From Irineochytrium annulatum (lineage: Eukaryota > Chytridiomycota > Chytridiomycetes > Chytridiales > Chytridiaceae): 41,626 nt of DNA. This document shows, piece after piece, positions 1 to 11,800 of this stretch. The DNA is taken from positions 1-41,626 of the forward strand of contig JADGJL010000112.1 in NCBI GenBank assembly GCA_027600665.1, written 5' to 3'. Under the pieces are notes generated by a model. That model had not been told where the DNA came from, ran no database searches, and saw only the letters and a program-made list of their open reading frames with translations. Numbering within the stretch: position 1 is the stretch's first letter; each line of letters opens with the position of its first letter. Made by a program: the position numbers and the translations under genes.

Positions 1-109
1 GGTCGGGGACGATGGGTTTGTGCAGGGACCCGGACGAGGTGGGGACGGCAGTTGGGTTGCCGCTCGCATCCGCGGGGGCGTCAAGCGCGTCGTAGGGGTT
101 GGAGTGCAT
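1..109 (-). CDS. N-terminal fragment of unidentified protein
   Basis: The minus strand is open from an ATG at 109-107 to the window edge, about 36 codons. The peptide begins MHSNPYDALDAPADASGN and continues with Pro, Ser and Thr-rich sequence. No domain is visible in this stretch. The NPYD near the start loosely recalls NPF-type endocytic motifs, but that is too weak to name a family. The stop of the neighbouring hydratase gene lies at 360, on the same strand and upstream of this start, so about 250 bp separate the two genes. The start is the first ATG in the open frame; a further upstream exon cannot be excluded. Confidence 0.4.
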   Translation of the reverse strand, partial: MHSNPYDALDAPADASGNPTAVPTSSGSLHKPIVPD

Positions 110-359
110 GGGAATGGACACCACGGAAGTTTGACACCAAGGGTTTACTAACCCCAATGTCCACAAACCAAACCAACTTCTTTCAATGAAATGCCATCCA
201 TTCAAATCCAATACAATCAACGAGCAACAAAAATAACAACACATCACACAATGCGTCCACACGAAACTAAACAGAAGAAAATATCACACATCCACTCCCC
301 TTGGCCTAAACTCGATCCCACCCTACCAGCCGTCAAGCTGTATCGTTGGCCCTCCTCCC

Positions 360-1872
360 TTACAACTTGCTCCCCTCCCTCTTCAACACAACAACACCCC
401 CCGCAATGACAACCCTGTCCTTAACCCACGCCTCAAACGCCACCACTACATCCCCCTGCTCCCTCTTGACCTCCTCCGTCCCCTTCCCATCCACAACCCA
501 CATCCTCGTCTCCACGCTCTCCCCCATGTAAACGGGGCTCGCGAACCGTCCCCTGACGCTCCTGAACCTGCTGACGTCGTTCCCGCCAACGGCCTGAAGC
601 ACGGCCGCGGAGCTGATGCCGAGCGTGCAGAGGCCGTGCAGGAACGCGCCGGACATGCCGAGGCGCTTGCCGATCGAAGGGTCGGCGTGGAGGGGGTTGT
701 AGTCGCCCGACAGGCGGTAGAGGAGGGCCTGGGTCGGGAGGATCGGAGTGACTTGGGTGTGATCGGGAGCGCGCTGGGGGATGGGAATGTTGATGCCACG
801 TGGGCGCTTAGGGCCGTTGAAGTTGCCAGCACCGATGACGAAGGCGGAGGAGGTCTAACAAAGGTGATTAGAGATGAAGTTTGAGACTTGCAACCGCAAG
901 AAGTGCATACCATGCGAACAAGGGGGGTGCCCTTGGAGTCGACCATCGTGGTCTCGGACTCAGTGATCATTCCCTTGCCTAAATAGGTGGGTTAGTGTTT
1001 AGAAAGTGTGGCACTGCATCGAGACCAAAAATACAAATCGTACCGGCATCATAAACGCCAATCATCTTGCCCTTCAACGTGAACTTTCCACCCTGCTTGG
1101 GAAGCGGGGCCAGCAGCTCGTACGACTGATCACCGTGGACGAGCTTGTTGAGGTCGATCTTAGGAAGGCCGGGTATATCGAACGCATTCGCAGTCATCTT
1201 GGCGTACGAGTTCACGTCCTGGTGGTCGCCCTTGAGGGGCAGGACGAGGGCGTAGGTCGGGAACGCGGCGAACTGCTTGTCTGATTTGTCGGGACGATTA
1301 TACAATGTTAATAAAGCAGATCCCGCGAAAAGCGGAAACAAAGAGAGACGGCATGAACGCAGGAGAAAGGTCCGGGTGATCACTCGAACAACGCGACAAG
1401 TGACACTCACCAAGCTCATAAGTGTAGCGCAGATCTTTGATCCCGATGCCAAGGGCGTACAAGATGAGGTCACTGTTATTACAAGCAATCAGCAACATGA
1501 AAGGACACGGCATAAGGTAAAGTACACGGCATAAACATGGTCACGTGTGTGGGTTTCGGTTAAATTGGGGTGCCTAACCAACGAAGAGCGCGACGCAAGG
1601 ATGAAGATTCAACTCACCGCGTGTTGTAGGTGACGGTCTGGTCCGGGTAAGCGTGGCCGACGGCCTTGGAGACATCGACGGTGTTGGAGGGAGCCTGTTC
1701 AAGAGAGCATCAGGAACAAACCGAGGTTTGAAAGCGAGCGAGGTCTCCAGCCGCGCAACCGATCTGACGGCGAAAGCCAGACCGCTCAGCCATCCATGGC
1801 CCCGACGTCGCGATCAAGCCGCGACGACGACGACGCCCGGGAGGCCGGGAAGGGAAGGCGTTCGCTCACCAT
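360..1872 (-). CDS. Peroxisomal enoyl-CoA hydratase 2 (MaoC / hot-dog fold)
   Basis: Six exons give 313 residues: 1872-1870 (ATG only), 1694-1618, 1472-1411, 1280-1044, 978-911 and 854-360, all phase-consistent. The family hydrates trans-2-enoyl-CoA to (R)-3-hydroxyacyl-CoA in peroxisomal beta-oxidation. An N-terminal hot-dog-like half (about residues 2-140) is followed by a MaoC half containing GDYNPLHADPS; D200 and H205 match the catalytic Asp and His of hydratase 2. The protein ends in Ser-Lys-Leu, a canonical PTS1 import signal. In fungi this domain is usually the C-terminal part of the multifunctional enzyme Fox2; here it stands alone, as in plant ECH2. The one-codon first exon is the least certain part: its ATG abuts a good GTGAGC donor. 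The gene is head-to-head with the reductase at 2034. Confidence 0.88.
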
Positions 1873-2033
1873 TGCTTGGAAGTCGGTTGAAGTTGAAGCG
1901 TGTCTTGTCTTCGGTTGCAAGTTGAAATGCCGAATAGTGATTTCTGCCGAGCCGAATCGTGACCTTCATCGTCAACTGCATTCCTCATCCTCATCCTCGT
2001 CCTCAACCGGCTTCCTCCCTCAACCATCCAGCC
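1873..2033. promoter_or_regulatory. Shared divergent promoter region of two peroxisomal genes
   Basis: Only 161 bp separate the proposed starts of the hydratase (minus) and the reductase (plus). The stretch holds pyrimidine-rich CCTCATCCTCATCC runs just before the plus-strand ATG. No TATA box or fatty-acid response element could be recognised with confidence. Co-regulation is inferred from the shared interval and the shared peroxisomal signals. Confidence 0.45.
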
Positions 2034-3427
2034 ATGCAGGTCGCGCCGGGCATCGAGAAGATCAGGTTCGTTATCCTGACCGCCTTCTTGCGGTCGCGCA
2101 CTGTGTGTTGATCAACATTCATCGTACCAGCTTCCGCAAATGGACCGTCGTCAAGCTCTCGTCCAACTTCGACGAGGCCACGAGGCTCGACACCGCGACC
2201 GTGGACTCGTTGATTAAGAAAATGAAGCCTTCCGGTATTGCAGTGTTTTCTTCCATCGTTCCTTTTCGTGTTCTTATTCTAACTGGTGTGTGTGCGCCAA
2301 CCAGATATCATCGTCCACAACGCCTACGTCGCCATCAACGCCTCCGACATCAATTTCACGGCGGGACGATACGACCCCAAGCTCCGCCCGCCCTTCGACT
2401 GCGGGTTCGAGTCGCTCGGCACGGTCGTCGCCGTCGGCGCGTCCGTGAACGGCATCAAGCTGGGGGACAGCGTCGCGTGCATGAGCTACGGCGCGTTCAC
2501 CGAGTATCAGCTGCTGGACGCGAGGGTCGCGATCAAGGTCGCCAGCAAGAGGCCGGAGGTGTTGGCGTTGCTCGTCAGCGGGTTGACGAGCAGCTTGGCA
2601 TTGGCGCATCAGGGCGCTATGACCAAAGGGGAGACGGTATGTGAAAGAAGCTCATGCGCAAGGACAAGGCGAGCACGTACTTATGATTTACTCTCTCCAA
2701 CAAACAGGTCTTGGTCACAGCTGCCGCCGGCGGCGCGGGCCAGATCGCCGTCCAGCTCGCCAAGCTGGCCGGCAATCACGTGATCGGCACCTGCTCCTCC
2801 GCGTCCAAGGTGGCCTCCCTGAAGTCCCTCGGCTGCGACCGCGTGATCAACTACCGCGAGGAGAAGATTTCCGACGTGCTTCGCAAGGAGTACCGTAAAG
2901 GAGTCGACATCGTGTTTGAGAGCGTGGGCGGGGAGACGCTGAAGGAGTGCATGGCGAACCTGGCCGTGAAGGGACGGTTGATCGTCATTGGCGCGATCAG
3001 CAACTACGCGAATGAGAGCAGCGGGGGGCCGATAAATTCGTTCAAGGGGATTTGGCCGGATAATATCCCGACTTACGAGGTATTGTGGCTATTGCTCTCT
3101 CTGCACGCTACCCGTCATTCCCTATTCCTCACCACTGTCTTTTGTCCCCGATCTAAAACCCCTCCCCACCCCCTTCCTCACGATAAATAGCTTCTCGGGA
3201 AATCCACGACGGTTGCTGGCTTCTTCCTGAACCACTACACTAAGGAATTCCCTCAGCATCTGAACGCCATGCTCAAGCTCGTGCAGGAGGGGAAGCTCAA
3301 GGTCCTGCTGGACATGGGCGACTTCCAGGGCGTCGAGAGCATCCCGAGGGCCATCAAGCATTTGCAGACGGGCGGGAACACGGGGAAGGTCATCGTTCCG
3401 CTTGGGAGGGAGGGGGCGAGGTTGTAG
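2034..3427 (+). CDS. MDR-family NAD(P)H quinone/enone reductase, PTGR3/ZADH2-like, peroxisomal
   Basis: Five exons (2034-2065, 2131-2234, 2305-2636, 2708-3079, 3191-3427) give 358 residues, typical for the family. The N-terminal GroES-like half carries NAYVAINASDINFTAGRY, the usual substrate-side motif of quinone-oxidoreductase-type MDR enzymes. The Rossmann half has AAAGGAGQIAVQLAK, the nucleotide-binding glycine motif. No structural or catalytic zinc ligands are seen, as expected for zinc-independent members. Family members reduce alpha,beta-unsaturated ketones or quinones with NADPH. The C-terminus is Ala-Arg-Leu, a valid PTS1 variant, so import into peroxisomes is likely. That matches the animal PTGR3/ZADH2 group and the neighbouring hydratase. 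The exact substrate cannot be told from the sequence. Confidence 0.88.
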
Positions 3428-4088
3428 ATAATTTTTGGACTTCGTTGGGAGTTTAGCAGTTCAGCTGCTGGAAAGCGGGTGTCCGTTCGAGTTACTTTTT
3501 TTTTTCTTTTGTTAGTGGAAGGATTCTGTTGTTGATGGATCGAATAATCAGCATTGCAATAAAACCCTGTGACTGCTAGGCCATGGGCACGTTCTTTCAT
3601 CGAGACTGATGAGGCTTTGAGATGCCATGTAAGATAAACAACATTTAAAGGTTTGTAAAGATTTATCGTACAACACAAAACATTGAAAGAGCATGCAAGA
3701 CTTTCATCATGGCAACACGAAATGCTTTCTTTCATCCAACCGCGGGCAACAGCAACGTCGTGACTCATTCCGAGACTCCTCACCGATCGGGCAGATGTGG
3801 TTTTGTCGGTTCGAACGGTCATATTCAGATGATGTATTTATCTATACGTCGTCCCCGCAGCCAACATATCACCCTCCTTCATGGCGTCCGCGCCACTATC
3901 GATGATGCAGGGCAGGGCGGCGGCCTTCGTAAGCTCCTGCGATAGGATGTCGTGGATCGACATCTGGATCGCTCTTTGGGGACAGAGGAGGGACGTAAAG
4001 CCAGGCCGGGCAGATATCCACTTCCACAGTCTGATGGGTGGTAGATGGCAAACTGGCAGCAGTGTTGACATCACCACTCGGCCAAGAC
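3428..4088. other. Intergenic: 3' UTR of the reductase and upstream region of the TIR gene
   Basis: Besides the poly(A) signal there is no supported gene. A 79-codon minus-strand frame (4077-3838) overlaps the presumed 5' region of the TIR gene. It has no recognisable domain and is not called. An in-frame ATG at 4038 could extend the TIR protein by 17 residues. Confidence 0.5.
3558..3563 (+). terminator. Poly(A) signal AATAAA of the reductase gene
   Basis: AATAAA lies about 130 nt after the stop codon of the reductase, on the same strand, following a T-rich tract. Confidence 0.5.
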
Positions 4089-7000
4089 ATGGAAGCCCTC
4101 GCCGCGCTCCTCAACCGGCCGCGGGTGGATCCGTCGTCGCTCTGGACGACCCTCCGCGTGGTGACGTCTTCCTCCTCCTACCTCATTCCATGCGCACCCG
4201 GCCACACGATCGCCGACCTGATCGAGTGCCTCGGCAGGCTGGTCCTCGACTCGCCAACCTCGCCCCACTCGATCCCCGCCGTCGTGAGGACGGAGCAAGG
4301 CGATATCTGCGCGCCGGAGCATCTTGTCGCCAGCATCCTGACCGACGGGGCCACCGTGCTGGCGCTGACGGTCGAAGAGGAGGAAAGGAGGGTCGAGAAC
4401 GCCGCTGTCACGGCGGCCGCGCATCCGTTCTTCAACGCGACGACGGGTGCACGTGTTGTTGGGAGGGGCGGCGTCGCGGGCGGGAACGCGTTGGCGATCG
4501 AAGCGGGAACAGGGCGCGGCGCTGGCGCGATGGTCGTGAGGGAGAAGACGCCAGAGCCGGGGAAGGGAAGGGGAATCAGCCTGTTCCTGTCGTACAGCTG
4601 GGCGAACTCGGCCGAGGCCGTCGGTGAGAAGGCAGTTGGCGTCTGCGACCCGAGGAATGTGCGGAAATACCTGGGGGAACAGGGCTTCACGGACGTTTGG
4701 ATGGATGTCGAACGGTATGTACCATCGTATACACAGGTTTTTCTAGCAAATCTCCGAGGTAGCTGATTATGATATCACATGATAAACAAGGCTCAATCCA
4801 GGCGGGGATCTCTTCGAGCAGATCGCCAACGGCCTGATGGCGGCGGAGGTCTGCCTCGTATGTGTAAGCGACGAGTATGCTGCCTCTCAGAACTGCCAGC
4901 GCGAGCTCAACTTCGCTGTCAACGTTCTGGTAAGTATCTGGCCGTGCGACATACTTCCGTCGGGTACAACAAGAAAACTCACATGTATATGTATGATGTT
5001 AGAAAATCCCGTTCGTGACCTTGGTCGTCGGCCGGGGTTTCGGGTGGCAGAAGACGAAAGCGGGACTCTTGATCGGCGACCAGCTCTATGTCGAGGCGCT
5101 CGAGGCTGAGCGGCTCGAGAGCAAGCTCCACGACGTCATCGCCGCCCTCGACCGCATGATCATGACGATCGAGCCCGTGGAGGTCGCCGTCGACGCGCCC
5201 GTCGCGCTCCTGGAGAGCGCGGAGGTGCCGTCGGCGTTAGCGTTGTCAGCCACCGACGGGAGGCCCGCGGATGACATCGGTTCACAGGCTGGTGCCCCGC
5301 CGCCAGGGCAGGACGGGGTGGACGCGATGAGGCACGGCGCCGGCGCCAGCCTGAAGCTCAACGTCGGCGACGTGGTCGAGTGCGCGCGGTGGCGGATGAT
5401 GCACAATAAAGCGAAGCACGCGTTTTTCACGCTGGGCGGCCTGCATTGGGAACCCGTGACGGTGTGCGAGATCGGCCCTGTGGTCGGGGGCCCGTCCGAC
5501 GGCGGCGAGGACGAGCGCAGGACCGATGACCGGCCGCGGTGGATTCCCCGGGCCGCTGGGGTGGCGGGTCATGTTGCGGCGGCAGCGGAGTGGAAACCGT
5601 TTCAGGCGTGTCGGATGATCAAGGTCCAGTTTGGCTCGCGGGTGGTCTATACGCGCGGGAGCGTGCTCATGGACGAGGAGCGGATGGAATGGGTCGAGGA
5701 GACCATGCTTCGGATTCGCCTGGGCGCCATCAAGGATTTCCCGCGCCTGATCCCCGGCGACATGGTGGAGCTGCACCAATTCGTGCAAAGAGGTGTCGAC
5801 AGGGAGGATGGCGTGTCGGCGGCTGGGGAGGAGACGGCGAGTTTGGCGCCGAGCGGGCCGTCCGAGAGCGTGGTGGAGGATGGTTTGGCGGACGCGCTGG
5901 ATGAGGACCGGGACACGTATGATTCGTGGCCGGCCATGATTCATAGCGTCATGCCGGATGACACCTATCTCGTGCGGATGGGGTTCGGGTTCTACGTCAT
6001 GAGGGAGAGCAGAAACTTTATCGGATCGTTGAGGTTGACTCATTCGCGTATGATGAGGCCCGGCATAGACCCAAGACTGATCAGGATCATGGATCAGCTT
6101 AATGACGGGGTATGTGTTTCAACTGACTTTGTTCTAGTTTGTCGTATGACATTTCTTGAAACACTCGCTAATTTGTTGGTGATATGGCAGGAACGTTTTG
6201 TGGTGCCGACGGGAGCAATTGTCAGAGCAGAGCATTTGAAAAAATTCGCTGACACCACTGAAGCCGTTACGCTTGACAGCCTAAAAGCGCAAGCAACGGA
6301 GAGGTGGCGGGCAGCTCAGCCGAACGCCTTTGCAATTACACCTTGCACGGTTTGGATCTCGCATCCGTTGGAAAATCTATCTCCGAGAGCTGCTCATAAG
6401 CTAGACTACATAGCGTACTATTTAAGAAACGTCGGCATTAACGTCATATTGGCAAAAGAGGAAATTGCGAAAGACCCGCACGCGGACAAGCTTGTCGCCA
6501 TCTTGGGCGGAATGATGCAAGGTCAGGCTTTGAATGCCATACCTTTTACCTTAACGTTTAGTTTACCAGCTGACGTCTGCATATTCTTTCTGACGACCGA
6601 GTACTTGAATTCCCAAATGCTCCTCATTGAAACGCGGCTGGCTAGGTCGAATCTGGAGACCCCCGTCGTTTTTGCTGTCATCGATCCGATATCGGAAGGC
6701 CCTAGCGCCAACATCCTCCGCCTCCTTAAAACTCGCAACTCAGACGTCTACGACCTTTCGGTCATATCGCTGTTCAAAACCCGGTGCTTCAGCATCTCCC
6801 TCCGCGTCTCTGCAATAGCTGCCGAATATGCCCAAGCGGTCCCGCAGCCGCCAACCGAGGATGTCAACAAGGTCGTGATTGTCCCGAAGCCGACCACCGT
6901 CGAGTGCCTCGTTGGCGTGACGAAGCTTGTCCGCATCGAAGGCGATACCGCGTGCGTCCGCCTCGGCGCGCTCGTGTGGATGACGCATTCGGTCGTGTTC

Positions 7001-8259
7001 TGGCCCGGTGGCCACGAAGGCGTTCAGCCCTTGGCCGTGCTGCCCGAGAGCGGGACCTCGTGGAATTCGAACAGCGGGTGGATTGGCGTCGAGAACGAGA
7101 GGAGGAACTTCTCGTGGAGGTGGTGCAGACACCTAAGAGTCGTCCGGAATCCCGACGTCGGGGTGAAGTATGAGGTTGGCGAGAAGGTGGAGGTTAGGAT
7201 GGCGTGGCGCGGGAACGCGGGGCCTGTTGCAATGTGGTAGGTTTGCCGGCATGGACGTCAATGTAGGATGTTCACATATTCGTCAGGTGGCCGGGCTCGG
7301 TCGACTCAATCGACGGCGAGGGTGAGTACGTCGTGTCTCTGGCAAACTGCGACGAGAACGTGGTGAACGCGCCTCAGATTCGCGTGAGACCAAAACGCCT
7401 CCGTCGTGGCGACTCGCGTTCCTTCGAGTGGCCTATACGTGCACTCCACGTCGCCCCGTCTGGAATCGTCAGCCCGCGGTTAGCGTTCGATACAATGTAC
7501 TTCAGCGGCCGAGAAGCCGGCACTAAGGAGGGGCGGATGTGGTCGCAAAAGCCGGTGCAGCACCCAATGAACTACGGGACCTCGCCTGGCAGGCACAACA
7601 AACACCCAGAGGAGCCGGTTCACGCTTATTACGGCTTTGTGGTGAAGCACGACCGCGAACCCTTTTCGTCTGAGTCGTTCATGAAGGATGTGATCGTGGA
7701 GGAGGAAGGATGCGTCATTACGTTCGCTGGGGACGTCCCGAGGAGGGTCCTCGCGCGAGACCCAGTCCGATATAACGAAGCTTGTTACATCGAGGTCGAC
7801 ATCGTGGACGCTGGTTGGACCGTGGAGAAGGGGTACTCCGCGTTTGCTTTTGGCATCGCGACGCCTGCCGAGGCCCCCTTTTCAATGGCAGGTTGGGGTC
7901 GGAAAAGCGTGGGTTACAACAGGTTCGCTTCGCTTTCTTTGCTTGCGCGCACGTACTAAACCACCGTTCTCAAATTTTTTCTCGCATTCAACAATAGCCT
8001 CAATGGCGTGCGTGTAAAGGAGGGAAAGATAAGCCTTTTGATTGCGGGTAGACCTTTCGGCGTCGGCGACACAGTTGGTGTAGGCACGAATGGACATTTA
8101 AATCTTTTCTTTACACTGAATGGGGAGCTCGTGGATCGGCACGTCACCCGCGGTTGGAGTGCGCCGCCTTACTTCGTGCTGAGCTGCGACGGTCGTGGTA
8201 AAGTAGTGGTCAACACAGGCAGCAGGCCGTTTAAGTTTAATGTCTCCAACATGAAGTAG
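4089..8259 (+). CDS. Multidomain TIR - TIR-like - Tudor/agenet-like - SPRY protein
   Basis: Six exons (4089-4714, 4791-4929, 5003-6109, 6191-7236, 7287-7922, 7998-8259) give 1271 residues. TIR1 (about 163-270) opens with SLFLSYSW and has VWMDVERLNPGG and SDEYAASQNCQREL. E247 sits where catalytic NADase TIR domains carry their glutamate. Residues 420-620 look beta-rich and unassigned. A second, divergent TIR-like block (about 676-795) starts VWISHP and has TTEYLNSQMLLIETRLA, with a Glu at the matching place. Residues near 925-985 (YEVGEKVEVRM, then GSVDSIDGEGEYVVSLA) resemble a Tudor/agenet fold. The C-terminal 140 residues form a SPRY domain (GYSAFAFGIATP, GWGRKSVGYNS, LFFTLNGELV). SPRY domains usually bind protein partners, so a receptor-like TIR effector is plausible; no ligand is implied. 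ATG 4089 was chosen for its better context over ATG 4038. Confidence 0.8.
6110..6190 (+). other. In-frame 81-nt intron without a stop in the TIR-SPRY gene
   Basis: GTATGT at 6110 and CAG ending at 6190 bound 81 nt, a multiple of three with no stop codon. Splicing joins NDG to ERFVVPTG; retention would insert 27 mostly hydrophobic residues between TIR1 and the TIR-like block. Both products stay in frame. Splice signals match the gene's other introns, so removal is favoured. Confidence 0.65.
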
Positions 8260-8800
8260 AAGTGGACTTTTCTAGTTATTTTAATGTATGCATTTAACCT
8301 GTGTCGGGGCAACAATAAAGGGAGTAATTGGATATTGGACGCAACTATTGGTATATTCCAACTTATCAAAGTCCCTCTGTAAGGTATAACCCCAACGACG
8401 CATTTAAGAGGCCTCGTACGGCGGCGGTGGCCGCTCGCCGTCAGCGTGCGCCTGCGGACGCGGCCGACAAAGGACCGCTCACGTTACCGTCCTCAACTGC
8501 TATTATGTTCATCAAATCAGCTTTAGCGACCGGTCGCAAGCACTCGGACCCTCAGTTAAGGCGGTACGTTCAAGAGCGGGGCGCGTTGTGGCTATACCGC
8601 TTTATTAAAGAGGAAAAATGATGAAGAAGGACCATAACTATAGGCAGATTCTTGGAAACGGCGCGCATAACGGTCCTCGAGTCGAAAAGAACTGCAGCCA
8701 GCACCCTCCGAAAGGTCTTTTCTGCTAAGCGGCATATGTAACATTGAAACGACGGTCTAAGAATGCGAAAGACAACGGAAAGCTAAGAAATGTCCCGCAT
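8260..8800. other. Tail-to-tail intergenic region with an unassigned 97-codon frame
   Basis: This lies between the 3' ends of the TIR-SPRY gene and the adenylate kinase gene. A plus-strand frame at 8328-8621 encodes 97 residues, rich in Ala and Arg, ending LWLYRFIKEEK. It starts inside the TIR gene's 3' region, and no domain or splice partner was found. I see no convincing gene here. Confidence 0.4.
8314..8319 (+). terminator. Poly(A) signal AATAAA of the TIR-SPRY gene
   Basis: AATAAA 55 nt after the stop codon, on the same strand. Confidence 0.5.
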
Positions 8801-11800
8801 TCACCACGCCTCGAAACACTTCATCGTCGCCTCCGTGATCGACTCCACCTCCCCGTCGGCTGGTATCCGCCGCACCCTGCCCTCCGCCTCGTAGTGGCTA
8901 ACGACGGGCATACTAGCCTCGTGGAATGTCGTGAGACGCTTCTTAATACTTTCGAGGTTGTCGTCGGCCCGCCCGCTCGTCTCGCCACGCTTCAGGAGCC
9001 GCTTCTCGAGGACCTCGTTTGAGGCGTCAAAGAAGAGGACGAACTTGCAGGGACCGATCGTTTCCTCGAACTAAATTTGCTTTTGCGTTAGTTGTTTCGT
9101 TCCAAAATATCACCACTCGCCTTTGCCGCTTGATCCATCGTCCGCGGGAAGCCGTCAATCAAAAACCCAGGAACCTTCCCGCGGTGTTCCTCCATCGCAA
9201 ACACTAAGAGGCCGAGCGTTACCTCCTGTGAGATGTAACAGTGTAAGCGCCTCCTTTGTATCCCTGGATATACAAACCAGTGGCACCATCTTCCCCTCCT
9301 TCATGGTCTCCTCCAACTCAAGCCCGAGCGGCGTCCCCTTTTTCACTTCGTCCCTGAGCAGATCTCCAGTTGACAAATGCGCGAAGCCGAGCCCAGCGAG
9401 TCGATCACACTGTGTGCCTAAACGAAAAACATAACGCGTCTTTAGACGGCATTAAGGGGACAGCAGTACAAACCTTTCCCTGACCCAGGCCCGCCAAGAA
9501 CGAAAACGATCTTCTCGTTCTCGAATGGCCTCGTCAAAGGCGCAAAAATGCGCCTCACCTGTGTGTACACGTTTTCGATCGTGTCCGTCGATTCGATTCG
9601 ATGGACGATGTCATTGAAGTAGTCGACGACGGGCATCGACTGGTCTTGGAACGTCTTGAACCGCTTACGGATCGTGTCGATGTTGTCGTCGGCCCTCCCG
9701 GAAGTCTTGCCGCGCTCGAGAAGGCGCTCCTCAAGGGTCTCGAGGGGGCAGTTGAAAAATAGGACTGGCAAGTATTAGACGTTAGCTCAACTCTTGCTGC
9801 GCTTTGACTCACTTTTGCTCGGCTTCGCCACGCTGCTCTCGAAGTACTTCGCCTGCTCCAATGCACGGGGGAACCCGTCTAGAGGCGATTAACGATTGAA
9901 ACGCTCTGCACGCCTACCAATAAGGATCCCGGGTGCCTGAATGTTGGCATTAATCGCGTTTCTAAGGAGGCCAATCGTGATTTCCTGCAGCGTCCACAAG
10001 TTAGACCTCGTATCGCACGAAGTCAAACACTAACCATTGGTACGATCTTCCCTTCCTTCATCATCTCACCGCACATCTTGCCAACGTCCGTCCCAGCGTC
10101 TACCTCCGCCCTCAGAAGGTCGCCCGCGGAAAGGTGGGCGTAGTTAAACTCGGCCGCGATCTTGGCGCACTGAGTCCCTTTCCCTGAGCCGGGTCCACCC
10201 AGGACGAAAATAAGGTTATGGTGGTCAATAGGGAGCTCGATCGGCTTTGTCGGGTCAACGAAGTGGCCACGCGTATTCATGTAGACGTCATCCACAGGCG
10301 CGACCGACGAGATCTGGCAGAGTACGCCGCTTAACGTCGGTGCCAGAAAACGGCATCAAATCAAAAGGGTATACCTTGACGCATTTCCCCATTTCCTTAA
10401 AGTGGTCGATTACGGGCATGCTGGTATTTACAAACGTCCTGAACCGCTTCAGAATGGTCTCGATATTGTCGTCCGCGCGTCCACTCGTCTCCCCTCTCTT
10501 AAGTAAGCGCTGCTCGAGAATATTCTCCGGACAGTCGAAGAATAGTGCGAACCGGCACGGCGCCACCGTCCGCTCGAACGCAATCGCCTGGTCCAGCTGG
10601 CGCGGGAAGCCGTCGATCAAGAAGCCCGAGGAACCGGAAGAGGCCTCCATCGCCTCTTTAAGAAGCCCGATCGTTACCTCCTATTATGGGCGTTAGTAGC
10701 GTAGGAGCGAGGAAGGATTTACCATCGGCACAATCTTCCCCTCCTTCATTAGCGTATCAAGCTCCTTAGCCCGCGCTGACCCGCTCTCCACCTCAGCCCT
10801 CAAAAGATCACCGGCCGATAGGTGGGTGAGGTTGAATTCCTTTGCGAGGCGAACGCACTGCGTTCCCTTCCCACAGCCCGGTCCACCTTTGTCACAAACG
10901 TTAGTATATCGATTAAGCCCCGTTCCAGAAGCTCGCACCTAGAACGAAGACAATGTTCTGCCACTCCGGGCCCCTCGTCTTCGCAATTGGCTTTGTCGGG
11001 TCAACGAAGTGGCCTCGCGTCGCCGTGTAAACGTCTTCAACCGGCGCGACAGAGGAGATCTAAATGCATGGCTGCTTAACACCCGGTGCCCTCGAATCAC
11101 GTCCAACAAGAACATGATATTTACCTGGACGCATTTCCCCATCCCCTTGAAATGCTCGATGACGGGCATGCTGGTATTTACAAACGTCTTGAACCGCTTC
11201 ATAATGGTATCAATGTTGTCGTCCGCGCGTCCACTGGTTTCTCCCCGCTTCAGCAGGCGCTGCTCGAGGACGTTCTCGGGGCAGTCGAAGTACAAGGCCA
11301 TCCGGCACGGCGCCACAGTCTCCTCGAACGCGATGGCCTGGTCCAGTTGGCGCGGGAAGCCGTCAATCAGGAAGCCGGAGGAACCGGAAGAGGCTTCCAT
11401 TGCCTCTTGCAGAAGCTTGATCGTCACCTCCTGCGGTACCCGGTCAGCAGTTTCTTCGGCCGAAAAAAGAAGGCGAGGAAACGTTACCATAGGCACGATC
11501 TTGCCCTCCTTCATCAGCATGTCGAGCTCCTTGGCCCGCTCGGACCCGCTCGCCACCTCGGCCCTCAGGAGATCACCGGCCGAGAGGTGGGTCAGGTTAA
11601 ACTCCTCTGCGAGGCGGACGCACTGCGTTCCCTTCCCACAACCGGGACCACCTTTTGCAAGAAAGACCGGTTAGAGTAACTGCGTGTTGGATAACAAATA
11701 ACAAGGATTCGCACCGAGAACGAAGACAATATTCTGCCATTCCGGACCCCTCGTCTTCTCCGGCTGCGGAATTGCCGGCAGGGCAGACTTCGGCTTCTGT

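Noticed and set aside
3838..4077. 79-codon minus-strand frame upstream of the TIR-SPRY gene
   Set aside because: No domain, no splice partner, and it overlaps the likely 5' region of a well-supported gene on the other strand.
8328..8621. 97-codon plus-strand frame as a small gene
   Set aside because: It begins in the 3' region of the TIR-SPRY gene, has biased Ala/Arg composition, and no recognisable domain.
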